Positions 16,071 through 25,111 of a stretch of 64,000 bases of DNA are shown piece after piece. The DNA comes from Streptomyces sp. Ag109_O5-10 (lineage in GTDB: Bacteria; Actinomycetota; Actinomycetes; Streptomycetales; Streptomycetaceae). The stretch covers positions 1,736,001 to 1,800,000 of the forward strand of contig NZ_FNTQ01000001.1 in assembly GCF_900105755.1 (NCBI RefSeq), read 5' to 3'. Positions within the stretch are counted from its first letter, which is position 1. Every line of letters starts with the position of its first letter. A program made the translations under genes and the position numbers. The notes below the pieces were generated by a model that did no database searches, was not told the origin of the DNA, and saw only the letters and a list, made by a program, of their open reading frames with translations.

Positions 16071-17777
16071 TCACTTGTCCGAGTCGGGCTTGTTCCTCGC
16101 CGCCGCGTACGCCTGGGACGGAGTCATCGGGATCCCGTTGAGGCTGACCGTCTTGTACTGGCTGACCTTGGCACAGGTCTTGGTGTCGTCGGCGGTCGAG
16201 GCGTTGGCGTTGGCGACGGCCGCCTTGGTGTCTCCGGAGCTGGCCGGGTAGGACGTGCCGCTGCTCCAGTCGCTGCCGATCACCAGGACCACGCCGGTGC
16301 CGGAGCCCGACTTGATGTGCGAGGCGGGGATGTCCAGGGCCTTGGCGACGGTCTGGGCCTCGGCCTTGTCGCCGCTGCCGTAGGTCAGGGTGGTCGCGCT
16401 CGCGGAGTTCGGGGCGTTGGCCGTGCTGGTGCCGGTGCTGAAGCCCTGGGAGATCAGGGAGTTCGCGATGGCGGAGGCGCGGCCCGTGATGTCGGTGCCG
16501 TTCTCGACGGTCACGGCGATCTGGGAGGCGGGCACGGTCGCGGTGGGCGTCGGCTTCGCGCTCGCGGCCGCGGAGGCCGCCGACGACTTCTTGCCCGAGC
16601 TGGTGGTCAGCGACTGGTCGTTGGCCATGGTGGCGAACAGGTCCTTGGCTCCCGCGCCGACCACCACCCGGTTGCTGTTGTTCGGGTCGGGCGCGGTCTG
16701 CATGGTGGTGAACGTCATCCGCTTGGTGGGGACCTTGTTCACGTCGGCCGCGAGCGAGATCAGCTTCTTGACGCTGTCGAGTTCGTCGTCGACGGTGAGC
16801 GCCTTGGTGGCCGCGTCGGCGAGGCTGTAGACCGCGGTGGGGTCGGTGAGGGTGCCCGCGCTCTTGAACTTGCGGATCATCGCGCTGAGGAAGATGTGCT
16901 GGGAGACGGTACGGCCGAGGTCGCTGCCGTCGCCGAAGCCGTGCCGGGACCGGACGAACTCCAGCGCGGCCTCGCCCTTGAGGGTGTGGCTGCCCTTGGA
17001 CAGCTTCAGGTGCGAGTAGGTGTCGTACACGTTGTTGTTGACGCAGACGGAGACTCCGCCGACCGCGTCGGACATCTTGACCACACCGGAGAAGTCCAGC
17101 TTGACGAAGTGGTCGATGGGGACGCCGGTGAGCTGGTGGACGGTGGCGACCTGGCAGGCCGCGCCGTACTGGAGGGCGCTGTTGACCTGGCCGTAGTAGC
17201 CGGAGGTGGACTCGCCGCCCGATTTGTCCTTGCAGGCGGGGACGTCGACCATGGTGTCACGCGGGATGCTCATGACCGTGGCGTTGGAGCGGTCGGCGGA
17301 TATGTGGACGACCATCTCCACGTCGGCGTTGCCGTTGCCGGTCTGGACGCCGGTGTGCCTGCAGCCGCCGCCGAGCTTGCAGTCGGCCGAGCTGGTCCGG
17401 CCGTCCGAGCCGATCACCAGGATGTTGATCGGGGTTCGGCCGAACGCGTCGGCCTTCTCGGTGCCGCCCTTGCCGTCGAGGGAGACGCTGTTGATGTTGC
17501 CGTTGAGGTGCTCGTAGAACCACCAGCCCGCGCCGGCCGTGACCAGGACGAGGACCGCCGTGCACAGGCCCAGGATCTTCAGCACCCGCCTGCCGCGCCC
17601 CGTCGGCTTCGCCCGCCGGGAGCCCCCTCTGCCACCGCGGGTCTTCGCCGCCTGCCGGGCGGCGGCCCGGCCGCCGGTCGGCCGCGTCCCGTCCGGCAGG
17701 GCCCCACGCTGTCCGGGCACCCGGTCGGTGCGGCTGCGTGTGGCCTGGCCTCCCGGGCCGTCCCACGGGTCGGTCAT
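16071..17777 (-). CDS. LytR-CpsA-Psr (LCP) family wall-polymer ligase with C-terminal LytR_C domain
   Basis: 568 residues. A basic, Arg/Gly/Pro-rich cytoplasmic N-terminus precedes one membrane helix (about 66-86, ILGLCTAVLVLVTAGAGWWF). The extracellular LCP domain has ILVIGSDGR, MSIPRDTMVDVP and EFVRSRHGFGDGSDLGR, whose Arg/Asp residues bind the polyprenyl pyrophosphate substrate. A Ser/Ala-rich linker leads to a C-terminal LytR_C domain (VTVENGTDITGRASAIA). It attaches glycopolymers to peptidoglycan. GGAG lies six bases before ATG 17777; the longer start at 17849 lacks support. Confidence 0.93.
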   Translation of the reverse strand: MTDPWDGPGGQATRSRTDRVPGQRGALPDGTRPTGGRAAARQAAKTRGGRGGSRRAKPTGRGRRVLKILGLCTAVLVLVTAGAGWWFYEHLNGNINSVSLDGKGGTEKADAFGRTPINILVIGSDGRTSSADCKLGGGCRHTGVQTGNGNADVEMVVHISADRSNATVMSIPRDTMVDVPACKDKSGGESTSGYYGQVNSALQYGAACQVATVHQLTGVPIDHFVKLDFSGVVKMSDAVGGVSVCVNNNVYDTYSHLKLSKGSHTLKGEAALEFVRSRHGFGDGSDLGRTVSQHIFLSAMIRKFKSAGTLTDPTAVYSLADAATKALTVDDELDSVKKLISLAADVNKVPTKRMTFTTMQTAPDPNNSNRVVVGAGAKDLFATMANDQSLTTSSGKKSSAASAAASAKPTPTATVPASQIAVTVENGTDITGRASAIANSLISQGFSTGTSTANAPNSASATTLTYGSGDKAEAQTVAKALDIPASHIKSGSGTGVVLVIGSDWSSGTSYPASSGDTKAAVANANASTADDTKTCAKVSQYKTVSLNGIPMTPSQAYAAARNKPDSDK

Positions 17778-17871
17778 CTTCCACTCCCATGAACGGTCGG
17801 GTCCGTCTGCGGGTACGGTCGGGCGGGTCGGGCGTCCGCGGCGGGTCAAGGGCAGCCGCGAGGTGGGCCCA

Positions 17872-17908
17872 TTTGGGTTGCGTGATTGCGCAATCTAACA
17901 AACCCAAA
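17872..17908. promoter_or_regulatory. AT-rich 37-bp imperfect palindrome upstream of the LCP gene
   Basis: TTTGGGTT (17872-17879) is mirrored by AACCCAAA (17901-17908), with a perfect 10-bp palindrome ATTGCGCAAT at the centre (17885-17894). It lies about 95 bp upstream of the LCP start and downstream of the ArsR stop. Its AT content is unlike the surroundings. It could be an operator or the ArsR terminator; no T-run is present. Confidence 0.5.
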
Positions 17909-18014
17909 GCCCCGACAGCACAAACCCCACCCGAATTCACAGGTGAGGCATCTCATGAAACCTCCAGGACACACCTGCCGTCCGCCCCCGCGCACCGGGC
18001 CCGGGCCCGCTCCG

Positions 18015-18377
18015 TCAGACGCCGGCCTCGTACAACCGCCGCACCGGCACCGGTGCCTGGTGGGAGCGCGCGGTCAGCTGCCCGACGGTCACCCGCACCA
18101 CGGTCACGATGTCCGGATCATCCACGTAGTAGACCTGCCTGCGACCCTCGCGGCGGGACCGCACCAGACCGGCCAGCCGGAGTTTGGCCAGGTGCTGGCT
18201 GACCGCCGGCAGCGCGCCACCGACCCGGTCGGCGAGGCGCGTCACGTCGCTCTCGCCCTGGGACAGCGCCCACATGATGTGCAGCCTGGCCGGTGAGGCG
18301 AGCAGCCCGAACACCGCGGCCGCCTCCGTCAGCACCCCGTCGGAGGGGTCCGTGTAGCCGTCGCTGTTCTCCCCCAC
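18015..18377 (-). CDS. ArsR/SmtB-family transcriptional regulator
   Basis: About 120 residues from GTG 18377, which has GGAGG nine bases upstream; the frame extends to 18419 without ribosome-site support. The winged helix contains LASPARLHIMWALSQGE, LAPRVGG-like LADRVGGALPAVSQHLAKLRLAGLV and the wing RREGRRQVYYVDD. No N-terminal CxC metal motif is visible, so this may be a C-terminal-site metal sensor or a non-metal ArsR. No transporter gene follows it, unlike typical metal-resistance pairs. Confidence 0.9.
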   Translation of the reverse strand: MGENSDGYTDPSDGVLTEAAAVFGLLASPARLHIMWALSQGESDVTRLADRVGGALPAVSQHLAKLRLAGLVRSRREGRRQVYYVDDPDIVTVVRVTVGQLTARSHQAPVPVRRLYEAGV

Positions 18378-18561
18378 GGCCCGATCCCTCCCCCTCACCG
18401 CCTCGGCACAGGTGCCCACTCAGTGTAGGCGTACGGTCACGGCACCCCGCAACGCCTCCCCGCAATGTCCGCCACGTGTTCTCCGCATTGTCATGGGCGC
18501 GTGACAGATCATCGACGGCTCGGCGTCAGGCGTATACCGGCGACCGCCCCCGTTCCTAAGC

Positions 18562-18577
18562 TTGCGCAACAACGCAA
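18562..18577. promoter_or_regulatory. TTGCGCAA-containing candidate operator upstream of GlsB gene
   Basis: TTGCGCAACAACGCAA contains the same 8-bp palindrome TTGCGCAA found at the centre of the 17872-17908 palindrome. It sits between the divergent ArsR and GlsB genes, so it is a candidate ArsR site. Confidence 0.35.
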
Positions 18578-18646
18578 CTCTGCGGGGCGGCACCCCACGG
18601 AGGGGCGGCGCCCGTCAGGCAGCACCCGTACCGGAGGACAACGAAC

Positions 18647-18913
18647 GTGGGCATCATCGGCTGGATCGTCCTGGGCCTCCTCGCCGGAGCCATCGCCAAG
18701 GTCCTGCTGCCCGGCCGCGACCCGGGTGGCCTGATCGGCACCACCCTCATCGGCATCGCGGGCGCCTTCGTGGGCGGCTGGCTCTCCTCCCGCTTCCTCG
18801 ACCGCCCGGTGGAGAGGCACTTCTTCGACCTCTACACGTGGGGCGCCGCGATCGCCGGCTCCCTGGTCCTCCTCGTCGGCTACCGGCTGCTGTTCGGCAA
18901 CTCGCGCGACTGA
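18647..18913 (+). CDS. GlsB/YeaQ/YmgE-family stress-response membrane protein
   Basis: 88 residues with three membrane helices: GIIGWIVLGLLAGAIAKVL, a glycine-rich GGLIGTTLIGIAGAFVGGWL, and GAAIAGSLVLLVGYRLLFG. This is the transglycosylase-associated/GlsB pattern. GGAGG lies eight bases before the GTG start. The family is induced by stress in many bacteria, but its molecular role is unknown. Confidence 0.92.
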   Translation: MGIIGWIVLGLLAGAIAKVLLPGRDPGGLIGTTLIGIAGAFVGGWLSSRFLDRPVERHFFDLYTWGAAIAGSLVLLVGYRLLFGNSRD

Positions 18914-18969
18914 GTGCCGGACGGGCCCGACGGTGACTCCGGTCACCCTCGGGGCCGGATGCAGTCACC

Positions 18970-19016
18970 ACATTCCGGATGTACAGGGACCGCGGACGCG
19001 CGACATTCCGGATGTA
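18970..19016. repeat. Two direct copies of a 14-bp motif spaced 33 bp apart
   Basis: ACATTCCGGATGTA occurs at 18970-18983 and 19003-19016, each followed by a GGGAC-like tail. The 33-bp spacing is about three helical turns. Each copy has ACAT/ATGT half-sites around TCCGG. It lies between the GlsB stop and the lipoprotein start, a likely regulatory position. Confidence 0.6.
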
Positions 19017-19171
19017 GGGGGACGGCCCACGGCCGCTGTCAACAGCGCGCCGTACCCGGCCCACAGGCAAGGTACGGATTCCACTTCCGCCCCACAGGGA
19101 CTCGTGTGAAACTGGCGTCCCGTCCGCCGTGCGGACCACTCCGCACACCGTCCCCCAGCGAGAAGTGCGAC

Positions 19172-19855
19172 TTGCGTTCTCTTCCACTGCCGCTCGCCCT
19201 CACCGCGCGCCTGACGCCGGTCGCCGTGCTCGCCTGTGCGGGCTGGGTGATGGCGTCGGGCCCGGACACGACGACGTCCACGAACACCTCAGGTGACACC
19301 TCGGCCCAGCAGGGGGCCGGCCAGTCGGCGGGCGACTCCCCGTCGACGTCCGCCGCCTCCACGGACGCCACCAAGGCGTTCTCCGCCGCTCCCGCACCCT
19401 GCGGCAGCATCCCGGTGGCCACCGTCAAGTCGCTGGTGCCCGGCGCGAAGACGGCCGGCAAGGAGATCCCCTCCACCGACACCAAGCTGCGCCGCACCTG
19501 CTCGTGGAACGCGCTCAAGGGCTACGACTACCGCTGGCTCGACGTCTCCTTCGAGATCATGGACACGAACGCGGCGGCGGCGAAGGAGTACAAGGACCGG
19601 GTCGCGGAGAAGAGCGGCGGCGGGGCCGTGCCGGGGCTCGGCGACAGCGGCTACTCGGTGGTGAACCTCACCACCGAGGACAAGCAGCAGACCCGCGAGG
19701 GCGTGGTGATGGCCCAGGTCTCCAACGCGCTGGTGGTCGTCACCTACAACGGCAGCGACTTCGAGAACAAGAAGGCGCCCAGCACGGACGTGATCAACAA
19801 GGGCGCCATCCAGGCGGCGAAGGCCGCGGTGACCGCGCTGAAGGGCAGCCGGTAG
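19172..19855 (+). CDS. Secreted DUF3558-like lipoprotein
   Basis: About 227 residues from TTG 19172, which gives a basic start, a hydrophobic segment (LTPVAVLACAGWVMASG) and a lipobox-like LAC. A Ser/Thr/Gly-rich spacer follows, then a globular domain with CGSIPVATVKSLVPGA, RRTCSWNAL and VPGLGDSGYSV, the pattern of DUF3558 lipoproteins. GAGAAG precedes the TTG. The open frame extends back to 18914, but that part is Pro/Arg-rich and spans the direct repeats. Role unknown. Confidence 0.78.
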   Translation: MRSLPLPLALTARLTPVAVLACAGWVMASGPDTTTSTNTSGDTSAQQGAGQSAGDSPSTSAASTDATKAFSAAPAPCGSIPVATVKSLVPGAKTAGKEIPSTDTKLRRTCSWNALKGYDYRWLDVSFEIMDTNAAAAKEYKDRVAEKSGGGAVPGLGDSGYSVVNLTTEDKQQTREGVVMAQVSNALVVVTYNGSDFENKKAPSTDVINKGAIQAAKAAVTALKGSR

Positions 19856-19895
19856 CCGGACCGGCCGCCCTTCGCACGCACGCCGCGCCGCCTGC

Positions 19896-21416
<1,521 letters not shown>

Positions 21417-21501
21417 GGGCAGGCCAATCGGGTGAGGCGGGACGGGAGAGAGGCCGTGCGGGCGGGGCGGGGCGGGGGGGTACGCGTGGGATGCGCCCTG
21501 A

Positions 21502-21529
21502 CCCCCTTCCCGGGACGGCGGGAAGGGGG
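21502..21529. terminator. 11-bp perfect hairpin between LLM and permease genes
   Basis: CCCCCTTCCCG (21502-21512) pairs exactly with CGGGAAGGGGG (21519-21529) around a six-base loop. It follows the LLM stop on the minus strand and precedes the permease start, so it may terminate or attenuate read-through into the permease. Confidence 0.7.
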
Positions 21530-21550
21530 AGACCAACTGGCAGGAGGGGG

Positions 21551-22570
21551 TCAGCCGTTGACGGCCGGGATGACCTTCGTCCCGTACGCGTCGATGGTGG
21601 CCTCCTGTGCGTCGTGCATGTCGTAGACGGCGAACTGGTCGACGCCCAGCTCGCGCAGGGCGGTCAGCTTCTCGATGTGCTTCTCCGCCGGGCCGATGAC
21701 GCAGAAGCGGTCGACGATCTCGTCGGGCACGAACTCGGTGTCGGGGTTGCCGCTGCGTCCGTGGTGCGAGTAGTCGTAGCCCTGGCGGGCCTTGATGTAG
21801 TCGGTGAGTTCGTCGGGCACGGCGGCGGAGTGCTCACCGTACTTGGCGACCAGGTCGGCGACGTGGTTGCCGACCATGCCGCCGAACCAGCGGCACTGGT
21901 CGCGGGCGTGGGCGAGGGCCTCGGGCGAGTCGTCCTCGGTGACGTAGGCGGGAGCCGCGACACAGATCCTGACCTCGGACGGGTCGCGTCCGACGGCCAC
22001 GGCCGCGTCCTTCACCGCCTTGACCATGTACTCGGTGAGGTAGAGGTCGGAGAGCTGGAGGATGAAGCCGTCGGCCTCCTCCCCGGTCATCTTCAGGGCC
22101 TTCGGGCCGTACGCGGCCATCCAGACGGGGAGTTCGGCGCCCGGCTTGACCCAGGGGAACCTGATGACGGTCCCGCCGAGGTCGGCCTCGCCGCCGCTGC
22201 CGAGGGCGCGGATGACCTTCATGGCCTCGCTGATCCGGGCGAGGGTGTTGGGCTTGCGGCCGGCCACCCGCATCGCGGAGTCGCCGCGGCCGATGCCGCA
22301 GACCGTGCGGTTGCCGAACATGTCGTTGAGGGTGGCGAAGGTGGAGGCGGTGACCTCCCAGGTGCGGGTGCCCGGGTTGGTGACCATCGGGCCGACCGTC
22401 AGCTTGCTGGTGTTGGCCAGGATCTGACTGTAGATCACGAACGGTTCCTGCCAGAGCACGGCGGAGTCGAAGGTCCAGCCGTAGCGGAAGCCGTTGCGTT
22501 CGGCCCTCTTCATCAGGCTCACGACCCGGGAGGCCGGCGGGTCGGTCTGCAGGACGAGTCCGAAGTCCAT
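21551..22570 (-). CDS. LLM-class flavin-dependent oxidoreductase (probable F420 type)
   Basis: 339 residues of the luciferase-like TIM barrel: MDFGLVLQTDPPASR, GWTFDSAVLWQEPF, PMVTNPGTRTWEVTAS, GIGRGDSAMR and PVWMAAYGPKALKM. This is the pattern of the uncharacterised CPS_4354-like F420/LLM subgroup. GGAGAGG lies five bases before the ATG. It sits 11 bp after the dihydropyrimidinase gene, so the two are co-transcribed. The reaction is unknown; context suggests a ring-reduction, oxidation or opening step in pyrimidine or hydantoin use. Confidence 0.88.
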   Translation of the reverse strand: MDFGLVLQTDPPASRVVSLMKRAERNGFRYGWTFDSAVLWQEPFVIYSQILANTSKLTVGPMVTNPGTRTWEVTASTFATLNDMFGNRTVCGIGRGDSAMRVAGRKPNTLARISEAMKVIRALGSGGEADLGGTVIRFPWVKPGAELPVWMAAYGPKALKMTGEEADGFILQLSDLYLTEYMVKAVKDAAVAVGRDPSEVRICVAAPAYVTEDDSPEALAHARDQCRWFGGMVGNHVADLVAKYGEHSAAVPDELTDYIKARQGYDYSHHGRSGNPDTEFVPDEIVDRFCVIGPAEKHIEKLTALRELGVDQFAVYDMHDAQEATIDAYGTKVIPAVNG

Positions 22571-22581
22571 GTGCGCCTCTC

Positions 22582-23985
22582 CTAGTTGAGGTACTGACAG
22601 GTGGAGCGCGGGGTGTAGACGCCGTGCCCGGCGTGTCCGGTGTACTCCCGCTCGGTGATGACGGGCACGCCGCGCGAGAGGACCGTCTCGACGCGGCCGG
22701 TGAGGCGCTTGCCCTCGTACGCCGAGTAGTCGACGTTCATGTGGTGGGTCTCGGCGGAGACGACCTGCTCCGCGTGGGGGTCGTAGATGACGACGTCGGC
22801 GTCGGCACCCGGGGTGATGGTGCCCTTCTTCGGGTACATGCCGAACATCCGGGCCGGAGTGGCACAGGCGATCTCGATCCAGCGGCGGCGGGTGATGTGC
22901 CCGTCGACGACGGCCTGGTGGAGCAGGTCCATCCGGTTCTCGACGCCGGGCAGGCCGTTCGGGATCTTCGAGAAGTCGCCGCGGCCGAGTTCCTTCTGCC
23001 CGACGAAGCAGAAGGGGCAGTGGTCGGTGGAGACGACCTGGAGGTCGTTGGTCCTGAGGCCCTGCCAGAGCTTGGCCTGGTGCTCCTTGGGGCGCAGGGG
23101 TGTCGAGCACACGTACTTCGAACCCTCGAAGTCGGGCTCGGCGAGGTTGTCGGTGGAGAGGAAGAGGTACTGCGGGCAGGTCTCGCCGAAGACCGGGAGA
23201 CCCTCGTCGCGGGCGCGGGCCAGTTCGGCGACCGCTTCCATGGCCGAGACGTGCACGACGTACAGGGGCGCGCCCGCGACCTGGGCGAGTTTGATGGCGC
23301 GGTGCGTGGCCTCGGCTTCGAGCAGGGCCTTGCGGACCTCCCCGTGGTAGCGGGGGTCGGTCTCACCGCGGGCCAGCGCCTGTTCCACCAGCACGTCGAT
23401 GGCGATGCCGTTCTCGGCGTGCATCATGATCAGGCCGCCGTTCTCGGCGGAGCGCTGCATGGCGCGCAGGATCTGGCCGTCGTCGGAGTAGAAGACGCCG
23501 GGGTAGGCCATGAACTGCTTGAAGGAGGTGACGCCTTCCTCGACGAGGAGGTCCATCTCCTTGAGCGTGTCCTGGTTCACGTCGGAGACGATCATGTGGA
23601 AGCCGTAGTCGATGGCGCAGTTGCCCTCGGCCTTGGCGTGCCAGGCGTCGAGGCCCTCGCGCAGGCTGTGGCCGACGCTCTGCACGGCGAAGTCCACGAT
23701 GGTGGTCGTACCGCCCCAGGCCGCGGCCCGGGTGCCGGTCTCGAAGGTGTCGGAGGCGAAGGTGCCGCCGAAGGGCAGCTCCATGTGGGTGTGGGCGTCG
23801 ACGCCGCCCGGGATGACGTACTTGCCGGCGGCGTCGATGGTGCGCTCTGCGGTGAAGGCCTCGGCGGCGGGGGTGCCGGTCGCCGCGAGGGCGGCGATGC
23901 GGCCGTCCTCGATCAGGACGTCGGCGTGGATCTCGTCGGACGCGGTGATGACGAGTCCGCCACGGATGAGAGTGCGGCCGACCAT
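22582..23985 (-). CDS. hydA: Dihydropyrimidinase (D-hydantoinase)
   Basis: 467 residues of the cyclic amidohydrolase fold. Metal ligands are visible: VDAHTHMELPFGG (HxH), the carboxylated Lys in SFKQFMAYPG, His in MMHAENG and YVVHVSAM, and Asp in VSTDHCPF. It opens dihydrouracil, dihydrothymine or hydantoins to N-carbamoyl amino acids. ATG 23985 follows GGAG at nine bases; the much longer open frame to 25077 is a shadow of the adjacent amidohydrolase. It precedes the LLM gene by 11 bp. Confidence 0.95.
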   Translation of the reverse strand: MVGRTLIRGGLVITASDEIHADVLIEDGRIAALAATGTPAAEAFTAERTIDAAGKYVIPGGVDAHTHMELPFGGTFASDTFETGTRAAAWGGTTTIVDFAVQSVGHSLREGLDAWHAKAEGNCAIDYGFHMIVSDVNQDTLKEMDLLVEEGVTSFKQFMAYPGVFYSDDGQILRAMQRSAENGGLIMMHAENGIAIDVLVEQALARGETDPRYHGEVRKALLEAEATHRAIKLAQVAGAPLYVVHVSAMEAVAELARARDEGLPVFGETCPQYLFLSTDNLAEPDFEGSKYVCSTPLRPKEHQAKLWQGLRTNDLQVVSTDHCPFCFVGQKELGRGDFSKIPNGLPGVENRMDLLHQAVVDGHITRRRWIEIACATPARMFGMYPKKGTITPGADADVVIYDPHAEQVVSAETHHMNVDYSAYEGKRLTGRVETVLSRGVPVITEREYTGHAGHGVYTPRSTCQYLN

Positions 23986-24039
23986 GGGTTCACGCTCCGT
24001 TCGGTTGTCGGGAAAATGCCGGTCGTCTGTGGCTGGTCG

Positions 24040-24110
24040 CGCGGATCCTCCCCCAGCCTTCGGCCGGGGGTACCCCCAGCGCCCCTTACGGGGCGCTTTC
24101 AGCGGGGGCG
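24040..24110 (-). repeat. Dispersed intergenic repeat, copy with two hairpins
   Basis: Lies between the first amidohydrolase and dihydropyrimidinase genes. It contains CCCCCAGCCTTCGGCCGGGGG-like and AGCGCCCCTTACGGGGCGCT hairpins plus GGCTGGTCGCGCGG, which links it to the other copies at 26746-26830, 29145-29195 and 34569-34620. The hairpins probably also terminate or attenuate transcription. Confidence 0.65.
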
Positions 24111-24113
24111 CGG

Positions 24114-24956
24114 TCAGGGAGCCGTCAGCGGGCCGTACGCGTCCGGGCGGCGGTCGCGGAAGAACTGCCAGCGGTCGCGGACCTCGCGGAGCTTGGCCAG
24201 GTCCAGGTCGCGGACGACGAGTTCGGTCTCCTTGTCGGAGGCCACCTCGCCGACGAACTGGGCCTCCGGGTCCACGAAGTAGGAGGTCCCGTAGAAGTCG
24301 TTGTCGCCGAGGTCCTCCACGCCGACCCGGTTGATCGCTCCGACGAAGTACTCGTTGGCCACGGCCGCCGCCGGCTGCTCCAACTGCCACAGGTAGCGGG
24401 AGAGTCCGCGCGAGGTGGCGGAGGGGTTGAAGACGATCTCGGCACCGCCGAGACCCAGCGCCCGCCAGCCTTCCGGGAAGTGCCGGTCGTAGCAGATGTA
24501 GACGCCGATCTTCCCGACGGCCGTCTCGAAGATCGGCCAGCCCGCGTTCCCCGGACGGAAGTAGAACTTCTCCCAGAAGCCGGGGACCTGCGGGATGTGG
24601 TGCTTGCGGTACTTGCCGAGGTACGAGCCGTCGGCGTCGATCACGGCGGCGGTGTTGTAGAGGACGCCGGGCTGCTCCTCCTCGTACACCGGCAGGATCA
24701 GGACGAGGCCCAGTTCGCGGGCGAGGGCCTGGAAGCGCTGGACGACCGGGCCGTCCGGGACCTGCTCGGCGTACTCGTAGAAGGCCTTGTCCTGGACCTG
24801 GCAGAAGTAGGGTCCGTAGAACAGCTCCTGGAAGCACAGGACCCGCGCGCCCTGTGCGGCCGCGTCGCGGGCCGCCTGCTCGTGGACCTGGATCATCGAC
24901 TCCTTGTCGCCGGTCCAGGCGGTCTGGAAGAGGGCGGCACGAATCACTCGGCTCAT
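24114..24956 (-). CDS. Nitrilase-superfamily N-carbamoyl amidohydrolase (beta-ureidopropionase-like), copy 1
   Basis: 280 residues. The catalytic triad is E44 (CFQELF), K118 (KYRKHHIP) and C155 (GVYICYDRHFPEGW), with NPSATSRGLS and NEYFVGAINR near the C-terminus. It would release CO2 and ammonia from N-carbamoyl-beta-alanine or related carbamoyl amino acids. GGAGG precedes the ATG. It is about 72% identical to copy 2 (28143-28985) by ungapped hand alignment. Confidence 0.93.
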   Translation of the reverse strand: MSRVIRAALFQTAWTGDKESMIQVHEQAARDAAAQGARVLCFQELFYGPYFCQVQDKAFYEYAEQVPDGPVVQRFQALARELGLVLILPVYEEEQPGVLYNTAAVIDADGSYLGKYRKHHIPQVPGFWEKFYFRPGNAGWPIFETAVGKIGVYICYDRHFPEGWRALGLGGAEIVFNPSATSRGLSRYLWQLEQPAAAVANEYFVGAINRVGVEDLGDNDFYGTSYFVDPEAQFVGEVASDKETELVVRDLDLAKLREVRDRWQFFRDRRPDAYGPLTAP

Positions 24957-24996
24957 CGGGACCTCCGGTCGCTCGGTGTGCGAGAAGGCTAGAAAG

Positions 24997-25008
24997 CCCC
25001 GAAGTCCT
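24997..25008 (-). promoter_or_regulatory. AGGACTTCGGGG motif upstream of amidohydrolase copy 1
   Basis: On the minus strand AGGACTTCGGGG lies about 40 bp before the copy 1 start. The matching AGGACTCCGAGG lies about 40 bp before copy 2 (29028-29039). The shared position suggests a common operator, possibly for the PucR protein encoded between them. Confidence 0.4.
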
Positions 25009-25111
25009 CTTTGAGTTGCACCGTGTCACGTCTGCGGGCACCCGGCGTGGCACCGTGTCACGCTGCCGTCGGCTCATGTTTCACCGCCGTTTTCCCAGGT
25101 CGTCGCATGTT

